Positions 1-5,670 of a stretch of 5,687 bases of DNA are shown one piece after another. Origin of the DNA: Candidatus Hodarchaeota archaeon (GTDB lineage: Archaea; Asgardarchaeota; Heimdallarchaeia; Hodarchaeales; YT1-039); the NCBI GenBank assembly GCA_016840025.1, contig JAEOTF010000186.1, positions 1 to 5,687 of the forward strand, written 5' to 3'. A model generated the notes under the pieces. It was not told the origin of the DNA. It did no database searches and saw nothing but the letters and a program-made list of their open reading frames with translations. Every line of letters starts with the position of its first letter. Positions within the stretch are counted from its first letter, which is position 1. The position numbers were made by a program, and so were the translations under genes.

Positions 1-567
1 ATTATTGATAGAGCAATTACGCATAGTAATTGGATCCAAAAACTTAGATCCAGACCGCAAGTGGGTGTTACCGAAAGATTAGTTAACCTAGCTGATCTTA
101 AAAAAGATCTTGATGTATTCTGTGCAAAATTTTCCGATAAAGGAACCATTCCCATACTACACACACCCATGGTTGCATTTGGGGTTATTGAAGAGGTAGA
201 AAAATTCATTTTTGATCAATCAATGTTTTATCAGATCGCTCTCGGCCATGGTGATCAACCTGCGGAAGGATTATTTGGTCCATTTCCTGTTCGTGGTTAT
301 CCGGAGAGGTTAAGCTTTGTTTATAGCTTTGAATGCTATGATTCTACTGTTTCTGATCCTAGATTGACTTTACAGACACATGCAATTATTGTCATCATAT
401 TTCATGCTGATCTTGAATCTTATTTTCCACCACGAAAAACAATAGAAGCCTCAATTAGTTCAATTCGAGAAAATATCACAGATCTCTCAAAACTTCCAAA
501 GGGTTTTGTCATTCAAATAAAAGAGACAATGATCCAATTAATAAATTTAGAAATTCTTAATCCTTAA
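1..567 (+). CDS. 3' part of an uncharacterised gene (start outside the window)
   Basis: The frame is open from the first base to a TAA at 565-567, giving 188 visible residues. A GTG at 61 could be read as a start, but the 20 codons before it contain no stop, no ATG and no ribosome binding site, so I treat the gene as cut by the window edge. I do not recognise the family. The visible part looks soluble and mixed alpha/beta, with no membrane segment or signal peptide. After a helical stretch comes a Gly/Pro turn (GPFPVRGYPERLSF), then a beta-rich pair (FVYSFECYD and HAIIVIIF), then a helix with PPRKTIEASISSI. A beta-beta-helix order of this kind occurs in longin and roadblock-like domains, which are abundant in Asgard archaea near small GTPases, but this is only a shape resemblance. 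The gene converges on the pseudo-GTPase gene, with 54 bp between the stop codons. Confidence 0.75.
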   Translation: MIDRAITHSNWIQKLRSRPQVGVTERLVNLADLKKDLDVFCAKFSDKGTIPILHTPMVAFGVIEEVEKFIFDQSMFYQIALGHGDQPAEGLFGPFPVRGYPERLSFVYSFECYDSTVSDPRLTLQTHAIIVIIFHADLESYFPPRKTIEASISSIRENITDLSKLPKGFVIQIKETMIQLINLEILNP

Positions 568-590
568 ACCTTAAATGGTTGGATAAGGAT
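560..590. terminator. Hairpin between convergent genes, overlapping a stop codon
   Basis: ATCCTTA (560-566) pairs with TAAGGAT (584-590), and the adjoining AACC (567-570) pairs with GGTT (577-580). This makes an 11-bp stem with a 3-base bulge (581-583) and a 6-base loop. The stem includes the TAA stop of the left gene and sits just before the 3' end of the opposing gene. No clear T-run follows on the plus strand, so it is not a classical intrinsic terminator. It could equally be an RNA 3'-end stabiliser or processing signal serving either transcript. Confidence 0.4.
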
Positions 591-621
591 AAAGGGGTCA
601 ATTTGGATATAGTCGTTTAAT

Positions 622-1806
622 CTATGGAGATCGAAACAAGTTCCTTTGCTGATATTTCTTTCGAAGAAAATTATAAGTACTACTTGAGATTTTCCCCGCT
701 CTATACTTCTTTTCTACTTCGATTAAAAATTCTTGTGAAAAAGAGTCGATACCCTCATAAATGGGTGTTTCTTGAATCTTAGGCCTGAATTTCGTACATT
801 TTATCGCATTATGGATTTTAGAGGCTATAGAAGGATCTAATGGACCTATAGTTAAAGAATAAATGATAGACACGATAAAAAGTTCCCTTTCGGTGAGATT
901 TGGAATATAATTAGCCCAAGATGGACTAGCTATCACAATACAGATATTTTTATAATCACTCTTACATCTCCAAGCACATTCAGGGCAATCAAATGGTTTA
1001 ATGAATACTTTTGCGTTATCTAGATTTATCCGAATATCACCATGCTTTGTCTCAAAAAAATAGTTATCAAGCTCTAGTTTTATATTAATTTCAGGAAACA
1101 TTTGGCTTATCAAGTCAAAGAGGAGTCTAGGTCGAACTTCCCCTTCCCCTCGACCCCGATATCTGGGTATTATCTCTTGTGGTAATATTATTCTATCTAA
1201 ATCTAATTCTGGAAAATAATTATGTAGGAGGTCATTTAGAAATTGCTCTAGTTCTTGATAAATCGCTCGATTTCTCCTTAGATGTTCTATCCAAGGCATA
1301 ATTAGAGTAGGGAGGATCGATTGAATAATTTTCGCAGATTCAATGGAATTGATGGCTACTCGTATTAATTTGCAGAAAACTCCTGTATTTTTCGACCTTA
1401 GACATAATTCTTCAACTAAAGCAGTTAATAGTTCCATATCGGGGTGTTCGGGATCTTCATTTACCCGTGTATCACAAAGTAGAATAGGTATTGCTCCTCT
1501 TCCACTATTACGCCATATCCTAGTCAGATATGCGATTGCAGAAAGGATAGACGATTGACTGCTTGCATTCAGAAAAATTATTCCACAGAATGAGCCACGA
1601 AACATATAATCCGAGTGATGAGATGTTTGAGCAACTTCCCACACTTGAAATTTAAACTGTCTACGGTCAGTTGTATGACGCCACACATGAAATCGAGCAC
1701 CTATGGTAGATATAAAATTAGCACCAGGGTTTGTAGATAATCGATTACCGAATTCTAAACGCCTACTCTCAGTATCACCAACTAATACAACCTTTATCAA
1801 ATACAT
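622..1806 (-). CDS. Rab/Ras-like pseudo-GTPase with long C-terminal extension
   Basis: The N-terminal domain (residues 1-168) follows the Ras/Rab order: strand 1 KVVLVGD at 5-11, a switch-I-like STIG at 33-36, strand 3 FQVWEV at 53-58 in place of the LQIWDTAG segment, YMFRGSFCGIIFLNAS at 67-82 matching the YYRGA-GIIxVYD segment, and PILLCD at 107-112. The nucleotide-binding motifs are lost. The P-loop GxxxxGK[ST] reads GDTESRRL (10-17), so both Gly and Lys are Arg. DTAG reads EVAQ, NKxD reads DTRV, and SAK reads VAI. A Rab of this type would bind GTP; this protein probably binds nucleotide weakly or not at all and acts by protein contacts. Residues 170-394 are unrecognised. They include C274, C277 and C281, and a helical tail (363-386) with YRAGKISSSTYNFLRKKY, resembling SHOCT-type tails. 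Ras-family proteins are normally about 160-220 residues. The ATG start puts strand 1 at residue 5, as expected. A T/A-rich tract (1815-1827) precedes it and no Shine-Dalgarno site is visible. Confidence 0.85.
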   Translation of the reverse strand: MYLIKVVLVGDTESRRLEFGNRLSTNPGANFISTIGARFHVWRHTTDRRQFKFQVWEVAQTSHHSDYMFRGSFCGIIFLNASSQSSILSAIAYLTRIWRNSGRGAIPILLCDTRVNEDPEHPDMELLTALVEELCLRSKNTGVFCKLIRVAINSIESAKIIQSILPTLIMPWIEHLRRNRAIYQELEQFLNDLLHNYFPELDLDRIILPQEIIPRYRGRGEGEVRPRLLFDLISQMFPEINIKLELDNYFFETKHGDIRINLDNAKVFIKPFDCPECAWRCKSDYKNICIVIASPSWANYIPNLTERELFIVSIIYSLTIGPLDPSIASKIHNAIKCTKFRPKIQETPIYEGIDSFSQEFLIEVEKKYRAGKISSSTYNFLRKKYQQRNLFRSP

Positions 1807-1953
1807 TACTTCTCTATAAAATTAAAAGACTTTTCCTACTCATTAGGCTTTCTAATTAATCTGTCCGTATCATTTTTGTTGGATTCTATTCATAAGAGAA
1901 AAGTTTTGATTTGAAGAAAGCTTTTTTGAGTTATCAAAATCTCAGATTAAATC
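1807..1953. promoter_or_regulatory. Divergent intergenic region
   Basis: This 147-bp spacer separates the minus-strand pseudo-GTPase gene from the plus-strand small membrane protein gene, so both promoters should lie here. Candidate archaeal TATA elements for the minus-strand gene are TTAATTA around 1853-1859, which leaves room for a short leader, and the T/A tract at 1815-1827, which is very close to the ATG. Neither is decisive. The right half holds a large dyad, listed separately. Confidence 0.45.
1896..1943. promoter_or_regulatory. Nested dyad upstream of the small membrane protein gene
   Basis: TTTTGAT at 1904-1910 is inverted as ATCAAAA at 1933-1939, flanked by GAG (1896-1898) and CTC (1941-1943). 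The centre carries the palindrome AAAGCTTT (1917-1924), so inner and outer dyads share almost the same axis near 1921. The element ends 10 bp before the ATG at 1954. Its position suits an operator or a leader-RNA structure. The AT-rich background makes some chance pairing likely. Confidence 0.35.
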
Positions 1954-2178
1954 ATGAAATTACTTTCTAAAGAAGATACCCCTTTTTATTATTTATTTAC
2001 TTTCACAATTAGTATTACCTCCAGTCTACTATTTTTAATCTTCTTTTTGATAGTTCAAGACGTCTTTTTGAAAGTAATTTGTTTACTAATAGTGTTGTTG
2101 AGCCTAATTACTGCATTTATAAGCAATATGTTAGGGAAAAAATACTATCATCAGAGGGGAGGTCAAACTAAGACTTAA
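1954..2178 (+). CDS. Small two-helix membrane protein
   Basis: This 74-residue protein is not recognised as a member of any family. It has two strongly hydrophobic segments, about residues 11-35 and 39-60, joined by a short turn with D36 and K40. The tail (61-74) is basic, with K62, K63, R68 and K73, so a helical hairpin with both ends in the cytoplasm is likely. The ATG start is fixed by an in-frame TAA two codons upstream. No Shine-Dalgarno site precedes it, as expected for leaderless or short-leader archaeal genes. It is divergent from the pseudo-GTPase gene and convergent with the TPR gene, so it is transcribed alone. The clean membrane topology and the gene-free surroundings support a real gene, but low-complexity hydrophobic frames also arise by chance in AT-rich DNA. 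Confidence 0.55.
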   Translation: MKLLSKEDTPFYYLFTFTISITSSLLFLIFFLIVQDVFLKVICLLIVLLSLITAFISNMLGKKYYHQRGGQTKT

Positions 2179-2200
2179 GATAGGTTTTGGTACAAATTAA

Positions 2201-2235
2201 AGAATAAATGTGAGTGTCTAGTGGAAGAATAAATG
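2201..2235. repeat. 10-bp direct repeat in a convergent spacer
   Basis: AGAATAAATG occurs at 2201-2210 and again at 2226-2235, a spacing of 25 bp. It lies in the 133-bp spacer (2179-2311) between the small membrane protein gene and the TPR gene, both of which end there. I see no hairpin followed by a T-run in this spacer. The repeat may mark a local duplication or a 3'-end signal, or be chance in AT-rich DNA. Confidence 0.35.
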
Positions 2236-2311
2236 AAAGCTAAAAACAACAACATTTGTGAAATAATGGCAATGTAAGTTAATAATGGTATTTTCACGAA
2301 CTTAATGATCG

Positions 2312-4270
2312 TTATTCTATGTGTACGACTTTTAAAGCTTTTGAAATATATTCTTCTAGCTGGATACGTGCCAATCGTTCCTTTAGCGACGAATCGTTCT
2401 GGAACAAGGTTTCCCATGATTCGAGCTGGCTTATTAGGAGTTGTCTCTCTATAGAAACCTTTTCACCCAACTTTCCGAGGTTTTTTTCATCCGCGGTGGT
2501 CTTCGCTTGATCCAAGAGCTGCATCGCATCTGTAGGATTTCCTTCGATCAAGGCAAATTTTGCCTGGAGGATTAGAATATTGACGAGTAGGGGAAAAGAA
2601 TGCTGACGTTGGGCTAATGACGCTAAATTGTCTAATAAATAATTGATCTCCTGAAAGACCTCAGAATCCTCTGTAATTTCATTAGAAGACGATTGTAATT
2701 CAAAAAGGAGGAGTTCACAGAGATTTAAAGTAGCAGTTTTTTTTGAATCAGCCAAATAATTCATTAAGTTGAATTTCACATTTGGATCATCAATTATTTC
2801 TTGAAATAATTGCTGAGCTCTGGCTTTGTCCTTGATCCGGACGCTTGTCTTCAGTATCAGGGCTTCCGATAGTTTATACCATTGGTCAAGGTACAATTTG
2901 TTTTCAGCTTTTTCTTCACGGTAGTGACTAAATCGTTTAAAATACTTCTTCGCCTCGTTAATGTCCTTTTTGTCAAGCATTACCTCAATTAGCTCGTGAT
3001 AAGTTAATCCTTCAGTATCTTGACCCCATAGCAATTTTTTTCCTTCCAATAAATTCAAACATCTCTTGTAATAATCTAAGGCGGCGTTATTATTCCCTTT
3101 CGAGCGATAAACACGACCAATATGAAGAAGCGTCTGATAAAAATAGAAATCATTACTTATTTCCTCGAATAGAGGAAAAGCTTTTTGAAAGTGGTCTAGT
3201 GCTAGATCCAAGTCTCCTTTAAGGTGATAAAGGTTACCAGCATCTACTAAATTCCAACCATGTATCAATTTATCGCCAACTTCCTCAAATAGTGCCATGC
3301 TTCTTTCATAATACTCTAAGGCTTTGTTTAAGTCCCCTTTAGAATATTGGTATAGATCTCCTAATATATGGAAGCATATAGAAATTCCTTCCTTGATATC
3401 CAGTTCTTCACTGATACCCAAGCTCTTCTGATAAGCATCAAGGGCGGCAGCGGCTTCATCTGTGTTTGCGTGCCAAAACAATCCAATATTAAATAATAGT
3501 TTAGCAACTCGAAACGTCCTCGGGAGCTCGTTAGCTAGTTGTAGGCTTCTCTGGACGTATGTAAGAGCAATTTCTGGTTCCCCTTTACTTTGATATGCAT
3601 GAGCGATGTCCAGGAAGGTCTCAGCTATTCTTTCTCTATCTCCAAGCTCTTCACAGAGTTTCAAGCTTTTATGATTAATCTTTATTTGACTGTCAGACTC
3701 ATTTTTAGTTTTATGAAAAGTGGCCAAATTCACCAGCGTTTCAACTACACCTTTCTTGTCTCCCACCTTCTTATGAAGTGCCACACTTTCTTGCAAGTAT
3801 CCTTCTGCAAGGTCAAACTCTTTCAAAAACCCATAAATAATACCCTTATTTCTCTGAAAAACAGCTGCTTGTTTCATGGTAGCTGGTGATTCCATGTTCG
3901 AAATCTTCATGATAATTCGTTCCCCCTGCTCTAGCAGTTGAATATACTCTGATAGCTTCTCTATTGCAAATGTCTGCGCAGATTGCCCAATCCATCTCAA
4001 AAAAGCCTCGGTCTTCGTGATAATGGCATCTGCCAGTAATAACTGATTTACAGGTACTTGATCTCGAACTACTGTTAAAGTTTCCTTTGCTAACTCAAGA
4101 CCTTTCTTGGGTTTTCCTGTTTTCATCAGTACTTGACTTCTAAGGAGTCTCAATGTGAGATGATCTTCCAGAACAAGGTCATCATTTGTCTCCAAGTTGT
4201 CAATGATCATTAATGCTTCATTGAACTTTTTTTGGTCAATCAATTGCAAGATTTCTTGCTTGTTTAACAT
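2312..4270 (-). CDS. Multi-TPR repeat protein
   Basis: This 652-residue protein is built almost wholly of tetratricopeptide repeats, paired helices that stack into a superhelix and hold partner proteins or peptides. About ten units can be picked out by the W/L-G-Y-A-F-A-P pattern. The clearest are around residues 137-168 (NKGIIYGFLKEFDLAEGYL), 217-249 (AHAYQSKGEPEIALTYVQRS), 297-331, 338-371 (GNLYHLKGDLDLALDHFQKA) and 379-409 (GRVYRSKGNNNAALDYYKR), with divergent units at 2-26, 38-71 and 560-596. The longer helices and GD-rich turns resemble the LGN/Rapsyn/kinesin-light-chain style of TPR. No signal peptide, membrane segment or catalytic domain is visible, so a cytosolic scaffold is likely; its partner is unknown. 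The C-terminal ~50 residues (about 600-648) form a charged, coiled-coil-like helix. The ATG is bounded upstream by an in-frame TGA. An insertion sequence tip lies 39 bp upstream and may have replaced the promoter. Confidence 0.85.
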   Translation of the reverse strand: MLNKQEILQLIDQKKFNEALMIIDNLETNDDLVLEDHLTLRLLRSQVLMKTGKPKKGLELAKETLTVVRDQVPVNQLLLADAIITKTEAFLRWIGQSAQTFAIEKLSEYIQLLEQGERIIMKISNMESPATMKQAAVFQRNKGIIYGFLKEFDLAEGYLQESVALHKKVGDKKGVVETLVNLATFHKTKNESDSQIKINHKSLKLCEELGDRERIAETFLDIAHAYQSKGEPEIALTYVQRSLQLANELPRTFRVAKLLFNIGLFWHANTDEAAAALDAYQKSLGISEELDIKEGISICFHILGDLYQYSKGDLNKALEYYERSMALFEEVGDKLIHGWNLVDAGNLYHLKGDLDLALDHFQKAFPLFEEISNDFYFYQTLLHIGRVYRSKGNNNAALDYYKRCLNLLEGKKLLWGQDTEGLTYHELIEVMLDKKDINEAKKYFKRFSHYREEKAENKLYLDQWYKLSEALILKTSVRIKDKARAQQLFQEIIDDPNVKFNLMNYLADSKKTATLNLCELLLFELQSSSNEITEDSEVFQEINYLLDNLASLAQRQHSFPLLVNILILQAKFALIEGNPTDAMQLLDQAKTTADEKNLGKLGEKVSIERQLLISQLESWETLFQNDSSLKERLARIQLEEYISKALKVVHIE

Positions 4271-4309
4271 TTGACTTACTCAACTATATTGAATACAGTT
4301 TATCTTATC
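4271..4309 (-). promoter_or_regulatory. Short upstream region of the TPR gene, bounded by the IS tip
   Basis: Only 39 bp separate the TPR start codon from the left tip of the insertion sequence. The sole TATA-like string, around 4284-4293 on the minus strand, is too close to the ATG for a normal archaeal TATA box at about -26. A promoter would have to lie partly inside the element, or the gene may have lost its native one. No Shine-Dalgarno site is seen. Confidence 0.3.
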
Positions 4310-4326
4310 TAGCCTGTCGCAAAATA
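4310..4326. repeat. Left terminal inverted repeat
   Basis: Over 17 bases this end matches the reverse complement of the right end at 14 positions: TAGCCT, two mismatches, CGCAAA, one mismatch, then TA. It sits 39 bp upstream of the TPR start codon. The true outer boundary could lie slightly further left, since no right-hand flank is available for comparison. Confidence 0.65.
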
Positions 4327-4402
4327 CTTTTCTTTTTTCTTCAAATGACGTGAATAAACCTGAATTGGTCTAATAGCGGCAAATAGCATCTGTACTAATT
4401 CT

Positions 4403-4430
4403 AAAAGGTCATAAAAAGTAGAAAAAGGCC
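4403..4430 (-). terminator. T-rich tract after the transposase gene
   Basis: Immediately after the transposase stop (4433-4435), the minus strand shows three T-runs: five at 4422-4426, five at 4413-4417 and four at 4403-4406. No strong hairpin precedes them. Archaeal termination can rely on oligo-T tracts alone, so this is a plausible transcript end inside the element. Confidence 0.35.
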
Positions 4431-4432
4431 AT

Positions 4433-5440
4433 TTATAGAAAATTCCATAGTTTTAATTGCCTACGAAACGATAGGCGTTGTTGTAAATGCCAGTTGACCA
4501 GTCCATAGAGTTGAGTGAGAATACTAAGCCCATAAATATACTGTTGGACTTTGTACAACCCCTGTACAGGTACCCCCCGTCCTTTGAGCAAATCTTTGAC
4601 CATCGTGTGGTACCGTTCGACCGCACTCCGCAGACAGCCAAATTGCTCCCGTAAATGGATCCCCTCTTCCCCTAGTGACCGTTTACGCCAGTTTCTTCTC
4701 TTGAGGTGCTGAAAAAGTTTTGTTTTCGATTTTTTGGGATTATAGGCGATTAAAGGTACCATTCCCAGAGTGATAGCCGCATGATACGTTTGTTTATCAT
4801 CATAAGCGGAATCTGCGAGAAATAAACTTGCATTACGCAGGTTCTGGGTGCTTAATTGCGTAAACAGCTCTTGCGCAGTCTTGGTTTGATGGCGGTTGGC
4901 CGGGGTGACCCGTACCGCCCGGACGAGTTCACTCGTTGTTCCCGCCGCAAAGACGGCCCAGTAGCCATGAAAGCGTTCCCCATCAGATTTATAGCCGTAA
5001 CCTGCTTCTGGGTCAGGGTGATGCCAATTTCGCGTATTTGAAAGAATATCCGTAGCATCTAAGGCAATTTCATCCCGGTCAAACACCCCGTGTTCGGCAA
5101 GACGCGCGTCCAATCGTTTAAACAAGGTATCCAACCGCCTTACTGTCAATTTTCGTTGAAACCGCGATAAGGTGTCATGAGACGGAATCTGTGCAGGGAT
5201 CAGGTCACAAAAGAGCCGATAGGTCTGGTTTTCGTGTAATTTTTGTTCCAGAACCGTGTCATACAGGATATTCTCCCGTAGTTTCAGGAGAAACGCCAGA
5301 AATAACTTATACGGCGCATAGCCTTTTCTTCCCAAGCGCGATTTTCGTTGTGGAAGCCATTGCTTTAAGGGGAGTGCTAAAACATGTGCTTTCAATCGCT
5401 CGAGCGAAACTGTTTTTAATTGTCGTACTGTTTTCATCAT
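4433..5440 (-). CDS. IS4/IS5-like DDE transposase
   Basis: This 335-residue transposase cuts and joins the ends of its own element using a metal-binding DDE triad on an RNase-H-like fold. The N-terminal part (about 30-100) resembles the DUF772-type DNA-binding region of IS5-like transposases, with YAPYKLFLAFLLKLRENI and SHDTLSRFQRKL. The first Asp is probably D128 in IALDATDI, the second D210 in LFLADSAYDD, and Glu is E275 in RSAVERYHTMVK. That last segment fits the R-(3)-E-(6)-K part of the IS4-type signature (R271, E275, K282), but the preceding Tyr is not at its usual place. No frameshift or stop interrupts the frame and all three acidic residues are present, so it could be active. ATG at 5440 is followed at once by a second ATG; the first is preferred because AAGGAG sits just upstream. 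Length suits the IS5 superfamily; the exact subgroup is uncertain. Confidence 0.9.
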   Translation of the reverse strand: MMKTVRQLKTVSLERLKAHVLALPLKQWLPQRKSRLGRKGYAPYKLFLAFLLKLRENILYDTVLEQKLHENQTYRLFCDLIPAQIPSHDTLSRFQRKLTVRRLDTLFKRLDARLAEHGVFDRDEIALDATDILSNTRNWHHPDPEAGYGYKSDGERFHGYWAVFAAGTTSELVRAVRVTPANRHQTKTAQELFTQLSTQNLRNASLFLADSAYDDKQTYHAAITLGMVPLIAYNPKKSKTKLFQHLKRRNWRKRSLGEEGIHLREQFGCLRSAVERYHTMVKDLLKGRGVPVQGLYKVQQYIYGLSILTQLYGLVNWHLQQRLSFRRQLKLWNFL

Positions 5441-5444
5441 GGGG

Positions 5445-5452
5445 TTCTCCTT
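5445..5452 (-). promoter_or_regulatory. Shine-Dalgarno site of the transposase
   Basis: On the minus strand AAGGAGAA lies six bases (from GGAG) upstream of the first ATG. It is the only strong ribosome binding site in the window, and it sets the transposase apart from the flanking genes, which lack one. Confidence 0.7.
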
Positions 5453-5502
5453 GGTACCTATTGCTTTGTTAGGGCAGTACCGTTAGTTGTTGCTATAACT
5501 AG

Positions 5503-5526
5503 AAGGGAGAACTCCTTTTATTTAAA
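5503..5526 (-). promoter_or_regulatory. TATA-like element with adjoining palindrome, likely transposase promoter
   Basis: On the minus strand AAAGTTTAAATA places a TTTAAATA box at 5519-5526, preceded by an A-rich BRE-like stretch. This would start transcription near 5495, giving a leader of about 55 bases. Directly downstream lies the palindrome AAGGGAG-AA-CTCCTTT (5503-5518), with one imperfect pair, between the box and the expected start, where an operator would act. A bacterial-type promoter cannot be excluded if the element came from a bacterium. Confidence 0.4.
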
Positions 5527-5530
5527 CTTT

Positions 5531-5617
5531 ATGGTCTGATTCAATGGCAAGACCATTTCTCAAGTGCATTAACCTCTTGAAAAGTAAGTTACTTGAGGAT
5601 TCCGGTTATAGTTAACC
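5531..5617. repeat. Cluster of inverted repeats in the IS upstream region
   Basis: Four palindromes lie close together. ATGGTCT (5531-5537) pairs with AGACCAT (5550-5556). CTCAAGT (5559-5565) pairs with ACTTGAG (5592-5598). Inside the second loop and overlapping its right arm is the perfect AAGTAA-G-TTACTT (5583-5595). GGTTA (5604-5608) pairs with TAACC (5613-5617). The second and third are mutually exclusive as hairpins. They may be transposase or host-factor binding sites, or a structured RNA; the function is unknown. Confidence 0.5.
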
Positions 5618-5670
5618 AGTAAAAAAGAAAAAAAGGCTTATATCTGAAAAGAAGTTCAAAGAGAAAGGAT

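Noticed and set aside
61..63. GTG as the true start of the first gene
   Set aside because: The frame is open to the window edge and no ribosome binding site or promoter is seen before the GTG, so a start upstream of the window is more likely.
1343..1558. Plus-strand frame opposite the pseudo-GTPase gene
   Set aside because: It is a shadow of the clear minus-strand coding frame, with no recognisable protein features.
2175..2417. Minus-strand frame of 80 codons overlapping the 3' end of the TPR gene, with a hydrophobic stretch near its end
   Set aside because: Its first third lies inside the TPR gene in another frame, it has no ribosome binding site or convincing start, and no slippery sequence marks a programmed frameshift. 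The hydrophobic stretch comes from AT-rich spacer.
3590..3889. Plus-strand frame opposite the TPR gene
   Set aside because: It is antisense to well-defined TPR repeats; its hydrophobic look comes from reverse-reading amphipathic helices.
2312..4270. Tandem DNA repeat behind the TPR units
   Set aside because: The repeats are evident in protein pattern only; the nucleotide sequence between units has diverged and shows no tandem array.
4453..5472. Several short frames on both strands across the transposase gene
   Set aside because: All overlap an intact DDE transposase frame and are longer than elsewhere only because the element is less AT-rich. There is no sign of a second element protein or a frameshifted orfA/orfB pair.
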